DNA of 64,000 bases from Ruegeria arenilitoris (GCF_013032855.1 NZ_WQDA01000005.1:62001-126000), one strand, 5' to 3'. Shown: positions 33,351-41,965, counted from the stretch's first letter. A program made the numbers and translations. The notes: generated by a model from the sequence alone, not told the origin.

Positions 33351-33869
33351 TTAACCGCCGGTTCCCATCTCGAGCGTCCACCAGATCTTCCCGCCGTTTT
33401 CCTGGTGCCATGCAAACCCCATCTGGGTTGCTTGCGGGTCCATGATCACCGATCGCGGACCCGGTTCCTGCATCCACGCGGCCAGGGTTTCGGTTTCGGT
33501 CTCGTAGGTCTCGGAAATCGCTTCACCCAGGAAACGCCCCGCATAACCGGCACGGGCCACCCGGTCGAGCGGCGAAGATCCGTCCGAGCCGAAATGCCAG
33601 GGCCGGTTCTGCCGCGACATGTCCTTGGCGTGCGTCGCCGCCGCTGCGTTCAACTGCGCGTTCAACTGCACCGACTGCAGTCCCGACGCCTGCCGCAGGG
33701 CGTTTACGGAATCAAGCATGCGGAACTGCAGTTTTTCGGGATTGCCCCGGATCTTGTAGGCTTTGGGCAGTGGGCGCCCATCCGCACCAAGGGTTGAAGT
33801 GCCGCTCACGTCGGTACATGCCGCCAGCGCGACAAGGCAAATCAAGAGCAGGGAAAAAATGCGCGTCAT
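33351..33869 (-). CDS. CAP-domain (SCP/PR-1-like) lipoprotein
   Basis: 172 residues from the ATG at 33869. A lipoprotein signal with lipobox LAAC (MTRIFSLLLICLVALAAC) is followed by a CAP/SCP domain: FRMLDSVNALRQASGLQSVQ, LNAAAATHAKDMSRQNRPWH, FLGEAISETYETETETLAAW and the C-terminal GGKIWWTLEMGTGG. Bacterial CAP proteins are secreted or envelope-bound and mostly uncharacterised. The reading frame is open further upstream, but only this start gives a signal sequence. It is divergent from the L,D-transpeptidase gene with 169 bases between. Confidence 0.85.
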   Translation of the reverse strand: MTRIFSLLLICLVALAACTDVSGTSTLGADGRPLPKAYKIRGNPEKLQFRMLDSVNALRQASGLQSVQLNAQLNAAAATHAKDMSRQNRPWHFGSDGSSPLDRVARAGYAGRFLGEAISETYETETETLAAWMQEPGPRSVIMDPQATQMGFAWHQENGGKIWWTLEMGTGG

Positions 33870-34038
33870 GATGAGTCCGGTTTGCTTGTTTCCAATTGGC
33901 AATACCCTGCCAGCGGCCCATGAGCAAAGGCTCAAATGCACGAACCCGCATGATTCTGCCGGTTTGATTTGCGACTGAAGCATTCTGGCAATAACATAGA
34001 GCGGATTCTTGCACATCTTTCGCAGAGGACCTGTCACC

Positions 34039-34638
34039 ATGGTCAAGAAACGCGTTTTCTCTTCGTCCCGCCGCGGATTCCTCGCAGGCGCATCGTCTTT
34101 GCTCGCCAGCCCGGCGATCGCCCAATACATCCCGGGCGACCCATTGCGCCCTGCACCCGATCCTGAACCGGCCGTTCGCCGCAACGTGTCGGGGTTCAAG
34201 GCGCAGCAGTGGCAGCCCTACTTCTCGAACACCCGGAACGGGGCGATTCTGGTCGACACCGTTTCCCGCGCTTTGCACTACTGGTCGGAAGACCAAACCG
34301 TCTACAAGCTGTACCCGTCGTCGGTTCCGCTGACCGAAGAACTGACCCGCCGCGGTCGCACAAGTGTCATCCGCAAGGTCGAAGGGCCCAGCTGGTCGCC
34401 GACGCCGTCGATGAAGAAAAGAAACCCGGAATGGCCGGATTACATCCCTCCGGGGCCCGATAACCCGCTGGGAACGCACGCGTTGTATCTCAGCTGGAAG
34501 TATTACCGGATCCACGGAACCCACGATACGCGGAAAATCGGCCGCCGGTCGTCGAACGGGTGCATCGGGTTGTTCAACGAGAACATCGCAGAGCTGTACG
34601 CCATGGCGAAGGTCGGGACGCAAGTGTTGCTAATTTGA
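34039..34638 (+). CDS. Tat-exported L,D-transpeptidase (YkuD family)
   Basis: 199 residues from the ATG at 34039 (GAGG upstream). A twin-arginine signal (SSRRGFLAGASSLLASPAIA) is followed by an ErfK/YbiS/YcfS/YnhG domain whose catalytic motif HGTHDTRKIGRRSSNGCIGL contains C175. The enzymes make 3-3 cross-links in peptidoglycan or attach lipoproteins to it. A Tat signal is common for this family in alphaproteobacteria. A second copy is not in the window. Confidence 0.9.
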   Translation: MVKKRVFSSSRRGFLAGASSLLASPAIAQYIPGDPLRPAPDPEPAVRRNVSGFKAQQWQPYFSNTRNGAILVDTVSRALHYWSEDQTVYKLYPSSVPLTEELTRRGRTSVIRKVEGPSWSPTPSMKKRNPEWPDYIPPGPDNPLGTHALYLSWKYYRIHGTHDTRKIGRRSSNGCIGLFNENIAELYAMAKVGTQVLLI

Positions 34639-34776
34639 CGACATTTTCGCGCGCCAACCCGCTTGCACTGCAAGTTGCAATTGCATTCGTTCTGCTTTGC
34701 TGATTAGAAAAAACCACGAGGTAAGTCTTAGGTGTGTGGTTCCGCAATTGGGATCGCGCAAACTCTGGAGGTTAAT

Positions 34777-34959
34777 ATGAAGAAACTTGTACTCGCTGCT
34801 GCACTGACCGCTGCTGCTTCGACCGCATATGCTGGCAACCTGGAAGAGCCGGTTGTTGAGGCACCTGTTGTCGTCGAAGAAACCCAGGGCTCGTCGCAGG
34901 GCATCATCCTGCCGCTGATCCTGCTGGTCGTTGTTGCCGCAGCTGTTGCCGCAGGCTAA
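34777..34959 (+). CDS. Small exported or membrane-anchored peptide of unknown function (60 aa)
   Basis: Starts at the ATG 34777 with a strong GGAGG site. Residues 1-19 form a signal peptide ending AYA, residues 22-38 are acidic and valine-rich (EEPVVEAPVVVEETQG), and residues 44-60 form a hydrophobic tail (ILPLILLVVVAAAVAAG). After signal cleavage only about 40 residues remain, the last part probably in the membrane. Codons are well adapted (AAG, CTG, GCT/GCA), suggesting good expression. Three TTGCA repeats lie 92-114 bases upstream, and a strong bidirectional terminator lies just downstream. No family recognised. Confidence 0.75.
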   Translation: MKKLVLAAALTAAASTAYAGNLEEPVVEAPVVVEETQGSSQGIILPLILLVVVAAAVAAG

Positions 34960-34980
34960 GTCCAACGGACTACGACAAAA

Positions 34981-35012
34981 AAGAAAGGCGGTGGATCTCC
35001 ACCGCCTTTTTT
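34981..35012. terminator. Bidirectional Rho-independent terminator before hemH
   Basis: Stem GGCGGTGGA / TCCACCGCC (34987-34995 with 34998-35006) followed by six T and preceded by an A-rich run, so it serves both the small-peptide gene and the leftward hemH. Confidence 0.9.
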
Positions 35013-35033
35013 CGTGCTTGTTTCCGGGCCGGT

Positions 35034-36083
35034 TCAGTCCAGCCAGCCTTTGAGGTTGTCCTCGACAACCTTGCCCAAGGCCGCGATATGCGCGTCCTCG
35101 TCGTTGAGGCAGGGAATGTAGGTAAAGCTTTCGCCGCCGGCGTGCTCAAAGCTTTCGCGGATCTCTTCGTTGATCTCTTCCAGCGTTTCAATGCAGTCCG
35201 ACGAAAATGCCGGGGCGATGACGGCGATGTTCTTTTTGCCCTGCCGAGCCAGTTCCGCGACATGGTCGACAGTGTAGGGCTTCAGCCATTCCTCGGGCCC
35301 GAATCGTGACTGGAAGGTGGTCACCAGTTGATCATCCGCCCAGCCCAGCCGTTCTTTCAGCAGGCGTGACGTCTTGGCGCACTGGCAGTGGTACGGATCA
35401 CCCTGCATCAGATAGCGTTCCGGCATGCCGTGATAGGAGCACACCAGAACGTCCGGCTTGGCCTCCATCGCGGCATAGGCCGTCTCGACCGACTGCGCGA
35501 GGGCGTCGATATAGGCCGGTTCGTCGAAATAGGCGGGCACCGTGCGGCTGGCGGGCTGCCAGGCCTCGTCCATCAGTGCGCGAAAGAACTGGTCGTTCGC
35601 GGTGGCGGTCGTAGCGCCGGCATATTGCGGATAGAGCGGGAAGAACAGGATGCGGTCGCAGCCCTCGGCCACCATCTGGCGGACCTTCGACTTGGTCGAG
35701 GGGTTTCCGTAACGCATGCAGAAATCCACCATGACCTTGTCGCCATACCGGTCCTGCAACGCCGCACGCATCTTGCCGGTCTGGTCCTTGGTGATGGTCA
35801 TCAGCGGGCTTTCGCCCTTGTCGTGGTTCCAGATCGACTTGTACGCAGCGCCCGAGCTGAAGGGACGTTTGGTCAGGATGATGGCCTGCAGGATCGGCTG
35901 CCATTTCCAGGCCGGATAGTCGATCACCCGCCGGTCGGACAGGAACTCGTTCAGATAGCGGCGCATCGGCCAATAGCTGTAGTCGTCCGGGGTGCCGAGA
36001 TTGGCCAGAAGAACGCCGACGCGGCCCATCTTCACTTTTGGGTGGTCTGCCGGAGCGTGTTCCGGGCGGGTGGCATCGAACAT
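35034..36083 (-). CDS. hemH: Ferrochelatase
   Basis: Inserts Fe(2+) into protoporphyrin IX, the last step of heme synthesis, at the cytoplasmic face of the inner membrane. 349 residues from the ATG at 36083 (AGGAAG site). Motifs: GVLLANLGTPDDYSYWPMRR at the N-terminus, the metal-ligand histidine H218 in CSYHGMPERYL, and the catalytic glutamate near 298 in APAFSSDCIETLEEI. It also has a cluster of cysteines (YHCQCAK) but I do not claim an iron-sulfur cluster. Confidence 0.96.
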   Translation of the reverse strand: MFDATRPEHAPADHPKVKMGRVGVLLANLGTPDDYSYWPMRRYLNEFLSDRRVIDYPAWKWQPILQAIILTKRPFSSGAAYKSIWNHDKGESPLMTITKDQTGKMRAALQDRYGDKVMVDFCMRYGNPSTKSKVRQMVAEGCDRILFFPLYPQYAGATTATANDQFFRALMDEAWQPASRTVPAYFDEPAYIDALAQSVETAYAAMEAKPDVLVCSYHGMPERYLMQGDPYHCQCAKTSRLLKERLGWADDQLVTTFQSRFGPEEWLKPYTVDHVAELARQGKKNIAVIAPAFSSDCIETLEEINEEIRESFEHAGGESFTYIPCLNDEDAHIAALGKVVEDNLKGWLD

Positions 36084-36138
36084 GGTGAGCTTCCTGAATT
36101 CTGGTTTAGAGGCTGAAATAATCGGTTCGGTCAGCGGG

Positions 36139-36969
36139 TCAATCGGACAGTTTGCCTTCTTTCGTGCCAAGGGCGTCGGCCAGTCTCATCTGGGCCGAGC
36201 CAGGGCGCAACGGCTTGGGCTGGCTGGCATCCGGCGCCCAGCCCGTCAGGCAGATCAGCTCGAAGGTGGCAGTCAGCCGGCCTTCGGGAGATGTGAAATG
36301 CGCGGCGTAAATCTCTTGGGCCCGGGAAAAGACCGCGCGGCGCGACGGGTGTTTCAACCGCTGGGTCATGGCGTTGGTTTCACCCATCGCGCGCAGGTCC
36401 CGCATCAGGTGCCACAAATCGCGATACGTCGCCGTCAGGGGCACTTTGTCCGCAACAGGCAATGCAAAACCCGCACGCTGCAGCAGCGCGCCAAGATCTC
36501 GCAACTCGGCCATCGGCGCGACACGGGGGCTGAGACCGCCGGTCACCTCGACCTCGGCCTGACCCAGCGCGGCCCGCAATTCGTATAGCGTTTCACCGCC
36601 CAGACACACCACCAACAACAACCCGTCGGGCTGCAGCGCGCGGGCACATTGGATCAGCTGTCCCACCGGATCGTTGGCCCAATGCAGGGCCATCGCATGG
36701 ACCACAAGGTCATGCGCAGCGGGTTTCAGATCCAGCACGTCGTCATCGGCCACGACCCGGGCGCCCGGCAGGACCGGCGCCCAAATCTCGGGGTAGGGGG
36801 CTACGATCGCTGGCGCAGTAAAGGATTTGTTAACCATGGAAAGGCGATCCTGCACCTCGTCCATGGCGGCGTGGTGCAGAAAAAGGGCTTCGTCGCTGAT
36901 CCGCGCGCGGTGTGCCGCAAGCGCTTTGCGATCGAACAGCGAGGGTGCATTGGGTGCTGGCAAATCCAT
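36139..36969 (-). CDS. NDUFAF5-like methyltransferase-fold protein with degenerate SAM motif I
   Basis: 276 residues from the ATG at 36969. The C-terminal two thirds align closely with NDUFAF5, the complex I assembly factor: HDLVVHAMALHWANDPVGQL, ALQPDGLLLVVCLGGETLYE LRAALGQAE, GLSPRVAPMAELRDLGALLQ RAGF and LRAMGETNA. In NDUFAF5 the N-terminal part carries the glycine-rich LDLGCGxG loop of SAM enzymes; here the equivalent region reads FTAPAIVAPYPEIWAPVLPG, so classical SAM binding is doubtful. It may still act on complex I (the human protein hydroxylates an arginine of NDUFS7). Its start overlaps the comF start region. Confidence 0.8.
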   Translation of the reverse strand: MDLPAPNAPSLFDRKALAAHRARISDEALFLHHAAMDEVQDRLSMVNKSFTAPAIVAPYPEIWAPVLPGARVVADDDVLDLKPAAHDLVVHAMALHWANDPVGQLIQCARALQPDGLLLVVCLGGETLYELRAALGQAEVEVTGGLSPRVAPMAELRDLGALLQRAGFALPVADKVPLTATYRDLWHLMRDLRAMGETNAMTQRLKHPSRRAVFSRAQEIYAAHFTSPEGRLTATFELICLTGWAPDASQPKPLRPGSAQMRLADALGTKEGKLSD

Positions 36970-37714
36970 AAGCCGCAATTATCGCATATGGCAACGGATT
37001 CAAACCGCGATCGAGGTCGTGTATCCGCCACGCTGCATCGGCTGCGGCGAGATGGCGGCTTCGGATTTCGGCCTGTGCGGGCCGTGCTGGCGCGAGACCC
37101 CGTTCATCGGCGGGACGGTCTGTCACAGTTGCGGTGCGCCATTGCCTGGCAGCGATGATGGTCACCGAATCGACTGCGACGATTGCTTGCGCCGCCCGCA
37201 ACCGTGGGCCGAAGGGCGCGCGGCATTGCTGTATCAGGGGCGGGCGCGGTCACTGGTTCTGGCCCTGAAGCACGGGGATCGTTCCGAACTGGCAAAACCT
37301 GCGGCGCGTTGGATGGCGCAGGCCGGTGGTACGCTATTTCGACCGGATACGGTGATCGCACCGGTGCCGCTGCATTGGTCGCGGCTGCTGAAGCGCCGAT
37401 ACAACCAGTCCGCGCTTTTGTCGCTCCAACTGGGAAAGGAGGCGGGCCTGCCGGTCTGTCCGGATCTGTTGATACGCAAGCGGCGCACCCCTCCGCTGGA
37501 AGGCAAAACGGCGGCCGAGCGTGCGGATACGCTGCGCGATGCGATCACCGTGCATCCGCGCCGGGCGGACCGCCTGACGGGGCGCCACGTGCTGCTGGTC
37601 GATGACGTGATGACATCGGGTGCAACCCTGGCGGCCTGCGCCCGCGCCTGCCGGGCGGCCGGGGCGGATGATATTTCCGTGTTGGTACTGGCGCGCGTTG
37701 CCAAGGATGCCTAA
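36950..37714 (+). CDS. comF: ComF family protein (phosphoribosyltransferase-like)
   Basis: Two cysteine pairs at the N-terminus (PPRCIGCGEM, LCGPC; then CHSCGAPLPG, CDDC) suggest a zinc site, followed by a type I PRTase domain with the PRPP loop VLLVDDVMTSGATLAACARA. ComF acts in DNA uptake or handling in competent bacteria; in most proteobacteria its role is unclear. The start is not settled: no ATG precedes the conserved YPPRC motif in frame. A TTG at 36950 (GAGGG upstream) keeps the conserved helix WQRIQTAIEVVYPPRC; a GTG at 37019 would cut into it. The TTG start overlaps the divergent neighbour by 20 bases. Confidence 0.8.
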   Translation: MGAGKSISRNYRIWQRIQTAIEVVYPPRCIGCGEMAASDFGLCGPCWRETPFIGGTVCHSCGAPLPGSDDGHRIDCDDCLRRPQPWAEGRAALLYQGRARSLVLALKHGDRSELAKPAARWMAQAGGTLFRPDTVIAPVPLHWSRLLKRRYNQSALLSLQLGKEAGLPVCPDLLIRKRRTPPLEGKTAAERADTLRDAITVHPRRADRLTGRHVLLVDDVMTSGATLAACARACRAAGADDISVLVLARVAKDA

Positions 37715-37751
37715 TTCCCCCTAGATTGCGCGAAATCCAAGGGAACGGACC

Positions 37752-38009
37752 ATGAAACCGGTTGTCATATATACCTCGCCGCTGTGCGGCTTTTGCCACG
37801 CGGCCAAACGGCTGCTGAATCAGAAAGGCGTCGCCTTCGAGGAAATCGACGTTTTGATGAACCCCAAACGCAAGCCCGAGATGATCCAGCGGGCGGGCGG
37901 GCGGCGCACGGTGCCTCAGATCTTCATCGGCGACACCCATGTCGGTGGCTGCGACGATCTGTACGAACTCGAACAGGCCGGCAAGCTGGACCCGCTGTTG
38001 GCCGCCTGA
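37752..38009 (+). CDS. grxC: Glutaredoxin 3
   Basis: 85 residues. CxxC active site CGFC at 12-15 after a beta strand (VVIYTSPL), the TVPQIFIGDTHVGGCDDLYE block with cis-proline and GG-x-D glutathione-binding motif. It reduces disulfides using glutathione in the cytoplasm. The stop overlaps the nitrilase start (ATGA). Confidence 0.96.
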   Translation: MKPVVIYTSPLCGFCHAAKRLLNQKGVAFEEIDVLMNPKRKPEMIQRAGGRRTVPQIFIGDTHVGGCDDLYELEQAGKLDPLLAA

Positions 38010-38839
38010 TGAGAACCGCCCTGCTGCAGATCACCTCATCGGACGACCCGGCCGCGAACTTGGACATGGTGCGCGCCATGATGGACGAGGCCGCGGGCAA
38101 GGGCGCGACGTTCATCCTGACGCCCGAGGTCACCAACTGCGTTTCGACCAGCGGAACGCGCCAACGCGAGGTGCTGCAGCACGAGGAAGACGACATCACA
38201 CTGGCGGGCCTGCGCGAACAGGCGGCGGAATTGGGCGTGTGGCTGCTGATCGGATCGCTGGGGCTGAAGACTCATGACGCCGACGGGCGGTTCGCCAACC
38301 GGTCTTACATGATCGACCCGCAGGGCGGGATCGTCGCGCGCTATGACAAGATCCACATGTTCGACGTGCAGGTCACCGAGACCGAGACTTTTCGCGAATC
38401 GGCCAGCTATCGGCCCGGGTCACGGGCGGTGATTGCCGAGACCGCCTTCGGCAAGGTCGGCATGACCATCTGCTATGACATCCGGTTCCCGCATCTGCAC
38501 GCCGCGCTGGCACAGGGCGGGGCCACGATCCTGACGGTTCCGGCTGCGTTCTCTCCGGTGACCGGCGCGGCCCATTGGGAGCCGCTTCTGCGCGCCCGCG
38601 CCATCGAGACCGGCTGTTGGGTCATTGCCCCTGCGCAGACCGGGGAACACCCCAAGACCCGCGGCAAGACGCGCCATACCCACGGGCACAGCATGGTCGT
38701 GTCGCCCTGGGGCGAGGTGCTGATCGACGCAGGCACTCAGACCGGCATTCACTTTTTTGATCTGGATGATAGGTCTGTTACAGAGGCACGGCGGCGCGTG
38801 CCGTCCTTGACACATGTTCGCCCGTTCGACGGGCCCTGA
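38009..38839 (+). CDS. Carbon-nitrogen hydrolase of the Nit1/Nit2 type
   Basis: 276 residues. Nitrilase catalytic triad: E40 in ILTPEVTNCVS, K114 in YDKIHMFDV and C155 in GMTICYDIRFPHLH. Similarity to Nit1/Nit2-type omega-amidases suggests hydrolysis of deaminated glutathione or of alpha-keto acid amides, which would fit its coupling to a glutaredoxin gene, but substrate cannot be read from sequence. It overlaps grxC by 3 bases and precedes a MarR gene by 14 bases. Confidence 0.88.
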   Translation: MRTALLQITSSDDPAANLDMVRAMMDEAAGKGATFILTPEVTNCVSTSGTRQREVLQHEEDDITLAGLREQAAELGVWLLIGSLGLKTHDADGRFANRSYMIDPQGGIVARYDKIHMFDVQVTETETFRESASYRPGSRAVIAETAFGKVGMTICYDIRFPHLHAALAQGGATILTVPAAFSPVTGAAHWEPLLRARAIETGCWVIAPAQTGEHPKTRGKTRHTHGHSMVVSPWGEVLIDAGTQTGIHFFDLDDRSVTEARRRVPSLTHVRPFDGP

Positions 38840-38853
38840 TCCAGAACCGGGTA

Positions 38854-39294
38854 ATGACTGACGAAACCAACGCCCTTGCGGTCGCGCTGTTCAGCGAGAT
38901 CCTGACCGCGGACCAATTGCTGCGGAACCGGCTGAGCCGGGTGCTGCCCAAGGGCATGGAAATCTCGCATTTCTCGGTGCTGAACCACCTGGTGTTCGTG
39001 GGAGGCGAGCGGACGCCTGCCCAACTGGCCAGCACATTCCATGTGACCCGTGGGGCGATGACCAACACCTTGGCCAAGCTGGAATGGGCCGGATACATCC
39101 ACATCCGCCCCGATTGGGACGATGCCCGCCGCAAGATGGTGGCGATCAGCCCGGCCGGCCGCCGGGCGCGGGATCAGGCGATCTCGGCCATCGCGCCTCT
39201 GATCAACCGGGTCGTGGGCGAGCTGGGCCTTGAGCGTGTGCGCACGACCCTGCCGGTTTTGCGCGACCTGCGCATGAAGCTGGAAGAGGAATAG
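38854..39294 (+). CDS. MarR family transcriptional regulator
   Basis: 146 residues. Winged-helix core with FSVLNHLVFVGGERTPAQLA (helix), STFHVTRGAMTNTLAKLEWA GYIHI (recognition helix) and DWDDARRKMVAISPAGR (wing). MarR proteins are dimers that usually repress and respond to small phenolic or oxidising ligands. It is probably in one transcript with grxC and the nitrilase. It ends convergently 3 bases before ubiG, with no terminator visible between them. Confidence 0.9.
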   Translation: MTDETNALAVALFSEILTADQLLRNRLSRVLPKGMEISHFSVLNHLVFVGGERTPAQLASTFHVTRGAMTNTLAKLEWAGYIHIRPDWDDARRKMVAISPAGRRARDQAISAIAPLINRVVGELGLERVRTTLPVLRDLRMKLEEE

Positions 39295-39297
39295 ACC

Positions 39298-40044
39298 TCA
39301 GCCCGGCTTCACGCTGGCGGTGACATAGTTCACGCTCAGATCCCGGTCCGAGATCGACCAGCTCCAGGTGATCGGGTTGAAGACGAATCCCTTGCGGTCC
39401 ACCGGGTCCAGACCGGCCTGGCGCAGCAGATCGAACAGCTCGTCCGGGGTGATGAACTTGGACCATTCATGCGTGCCGCGCGGCAGCCAGCGCATGACGA
39501 CCTCGGCCCCGAAAATCGCCATCGCATAGGATTTCGGGTTGCGGTTGATGGTCGAGCAGATTTCCAGCCCGCCGGGTTTCAGCAGCTGTTGTGTGGCGGT
39601 CAGATAGGCCAGCGGATCGGCCACATGCTCGACCACCTCCATGTTCAGGACCACGTCGAACTGTTCGCCCGCGTCGGCCATCGCCTCGGCGGTGGTGTGG
39701 CGATAGTCGATCTGAAGGCCGGATTGCTCGGCATGGATGCGGGCCACGGGCAGGTTGCGCTCGGCCGCGTCGGCGCCCACGACCTCGGCCCCCAGCCGCG
39801 CCATCGGCTCGCTCAGCAACCCGCCGCCGCAGCCGATATCCAGCAGGCGCAGGCCCGCGAACGGTTTCGCTGCCGTCAGGTCCCGGTCAAATTCGCCCGC
39901 GATCTGCTGTGTGATATAGTCCAGACGGCACGGATTGAGCATGTGCAGAGGTTTGAATTTCCCGTGCGGGTCCCACCATTCGGCGGCCATCGCCTCGAAT
40001 TTTGCGATCTCGGACGGGTCAACCGTGTTCGGATGCGCTTGCAT
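39298..40044 (-). CDS. ubiG: Ubiquinone biosynthesis O-methyltransferase
   Basis: 248 residues. SAM motif I is [20 protein letters not shown]; family blocks [20 protein letters not shown] and [20 protein letters not shown]. It methylates the two ring hydroxyls in ubiquinone synthesis; ubiB and ubiE are encoded in this window at 54504-56789. The start at 40044 has a GGAGACAGGA site. Only 48 bases separate it from the divergent pip gene. Confidence 0.97.
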   Translation of the reverse strand: MQAHPNTVDPSEIAKFEAMAAEWWDPHGKFKPLHMLNPCRLDYITQQIAGEFDRDLTAAKPFAGLRLLDIGCGGGLLSEPMARLGAEVVGADAAERNLPVARIHAEQSGLQIDYRHTTAEAMADAGEQFDVVLNMEVVEHVADPLAYLTATQQLLKPGGLEICSTINRNPKSYAMAIFGAEVVMRWLPRGTHEWSKFITPDELFDLLRQAGLDPVDRKGFVFNPITWSWSISDRDLSVNYVTASVKPG

Positions 40045-40092
40045 TCCTGTCTCCGTGTGCTCTTTTACGCTGTAGGACTATATAGGGCCATA

Positions 40093-41070
40093 ATGGACAA
40101 GTACCCGGACCAAAAGCGCGCAGTGCAATATCTTTACCCGCCGGTCGATCCGTTCGACCAGCGCGTGGTGGATATGGGCGACGGGCACCGCATTTATGTG
40201 GAACAATGCGGCAATCCCGACGGGATTGCGGTGGTGGTTCTGCATGGCGGCCCAGGCGGCGGCTGCAGCCCGGCCATGCGGCGCTATTTCGATCCCGAGG
40301 TCTACCGGGTGATTCTGTTCGATCAGCGCGGCTGCGGCCGGTCGCGGCCCACGGCCTCGGTCGAGAACAACACGACGTGGCACCTGGTGGCCGATATCGA
40401 GCGCCTGCGGAAACTGTTCGAGATCGACGACTGGATCGTATTCGGCGGCAGCTGGGGCGCCACGCTGGCGCTGATCTATGCCCAAACCCACCCCGACCGG
40501 GTGACCCGCCTGGTTCTGCGCGGCGTGTTTCTGGCCACGCAGGCGGAGCTTGACTGGTTCTATGGCGGCGGGGCCGGCAAGTTCTGGCCCGAGCAATGGG
40601 CGCGCTTCACCTCCCTGCTGCGCGACTCGGAACTGTCCGACACAATCGGCGCCTACAACAAGCGGCTGTTTTCGGGCGATCGCGCGACTGAGATCCTGTA
40701 CGCCCGCGCCTGGTCGCACTGGGAAAACGCGCTGGCCTCGATCCACACGAACGGGGCCGTCGGTGAAAGCCCCGGCGAATATGCGCGCACCTTCGCGCGG
40801 CTCGAGAATCACTATTTCATCAACAAGGCGTTTCTGGAACATGACGGCCAGATTCTGGACCGGATGGACCGGATCGCGCATATCCCCGGCCATATCGTGC
40901 AAGGCCGGTACGACATGATCTGCCCCCCGCAGGCGGCTTGGAGCCTGGCCGAGAAATGGCCCGAGGCCGAGCTGAAGATGGTGCGGCAGGCCGGTCACGC
41001 CCTGTCGGAGCCTGGGATCAGCGCCGAACTGGTGCGCATCATGGACCGAACCGCGCAGGAGGTGGCATGA
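40093..41070 (+). CDS. pip: Proline iminopeptidase (alpha/beta hydrolase, S33)
   Basis: 325 residues from the ATG at 40093. Oxyanion-hole HGGPGGGCSP (51-60), DQRGCGRSRP, and nucleophile S120 in GGSWGATLAL; acid and base are in GRYDMICPP and AGHALSEPG near the C-terminus. It removes N-terminal proline from short peptides in the cytoplasm. A possible -10 (TATATA) ends only about 8 bases before the ATG, so the mRNA leader must be very short unless another promoter is used. It overlaps the next gene by 4 bases. Confidence 0.94.
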   Translation: MDKYPDQKRAVQYLYPPVDPFDQRVVDMGDGHRIYVEQCGNPDGIAVVVLHGGPGGGCSPAMRRYFDPEVYRVILFDQRGCGRSRPTASVENNTTWHLVADIERLRKLFEIDDWIVFGGSWGATLALIYAQTHPDRVTRLVLRGVFLATQAELDWFYGGGAGKFWPEQWARFTSLLRDSELSDTIGAYNKRLFSGDRATEILYARAWSHWENALASIHTNGAVGESPGEYARTFARLENHYFINKAFLEHDGQILDRMDRIAHIPGHIVQGRYDMICPPQAAWSLAEKWPEAELKMVRQAGHALSEPGISAELVRIMDRTAQEVA

Positions 41071-41888
41071 CCCGCATCGACCGCCGTGCCCTGTTCACCT
41101 CGGGTGCCGCCGCAGCCCTGCTGGCCGCGACCGGGGCCTCGCTGGCGGATACACCGAAATCGGGCGGCGTGCTGCGCATCGCCGTACCGCGTGACGACAG
41201 CCTGGACCGGCTGGCCCGGGGTGCGGTGTTCGACACCCTGACCGAGATCGCGCCGGACGGCACTCTGCGCGGCGAGCTGGCGACCGCATGGCAGACCGAT
41301 TCCGAAGCCCGTGTCTGGACCTTCGACCTGCGTGCCGATGCGGTGTTTCACGACGGTGTGGCGCTGACGGCCGGAGATGTTCTGGCGGTCCTGTCCGAGG
41401 TCGGGCGCGCCGAAGCCCTGGCGCCGGACCGCATCCGGATCGAACTGGCCGAGGCCAACCCCGGCCTGCCTTTCCTGCTGGCCGATACCCGGTTCGTCAT
41501 TACCCGCGACGGGCAGAGCGTTTCGCCGCTGCAGCAGGCGAACGGCACCGGGTGTTACCGGGTCGAACGGGCCGAAGACGGGCGCCATTTCCGCGGTCGC
41601 CGGGTCGAGGGCCACTACAAGGATGGCCAGGCCGGCTGGCTGGAGGCGGTCGACATCATCGTGATCCCCGACCCGGCCGTGCGCGCCGAGGCGCTGCGTG
41701 ATCGATACGTGGACGTGTCGGTGCTGCCGGCGGCGCAAGGGCTGCGCGGTCTGGGTGGCGTGCGGTTCTTCCCCAACGAATCAGAGATGTCGCTGGCAAT
41801 CTCCGGCACCGTGGGTCTGCCACGCCGGATCGGGCGGGGCGCGCCGTTGGACGATGGGCGCATCGCGGAACGCTGGTGGATGGCCTGA
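41067..41888 (+). CDS. Half-length peptide-type solute-binding protein (SBP_bac_5), Tat signal
   Basis: 273 residues, about half of a normal oligopeptide-binding protein. A twin-arginine signal (RIDRRALFTSGAAAALLA) leads into domain-I features of the family: LRIAVPRDDSLDRLARGAVF, LATAWQTDSEARVWTFDLRA and AVFHDGVALTAGDVLAVL. The second lobe of a normal OppA-type protein is absent, and the gene stops cleanly without frameshift remnants. It is translationally coupled to pip (ATGA), so a periplasmic partner for proline-peptide uptake is imaginable. It may be a stable truncated form or a decaying gene. Confidence 0.7.
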   Translation: MTRIDRRALFTSGAAAALLAATGASLADTPKSGGVLRIAVPRDDSLDRLARGAVFDTLTEIAPDGTLRGELATAWQTDSEARVWTFDLRADAVFHDGVALTAGDVLAVLSEVGRAEALAPDRIRIELAEANPGLPFLLADTRFVITRDGQSVSPLQQANGTGCYRVERAEDGRHFRGRRVEGHYKDGQAGWLEAVDIIVIPDPAVRAEALRDRYVDVSVLPAAQGLRGLGGVRFFPNESEMSLAISGTVGLPRRIGRGAPLDDGRIAERWWMA

Positions 41889-41936
41889 GACCGGCCTGAA
41901 AACTGACGCGGATTGTCCGTTGGTTGACGGCAGGGG

Positions 41937-41965
41937 TTGCAGACTCGGGGCGTCCTGCGTATATG
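41937..41965 (+). promoter_or_regulatory. Predicted sigma-70 promoter of rimP-nusA-infB
   Basis: TTGCAG (41937-41942), 17-base spacer, TATATG (41960-41965). The -10 lies inside an imperfect palindrome, CTGCGTATATGCAG (41955-41968), which could be an operator. Confidence 0.55.
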
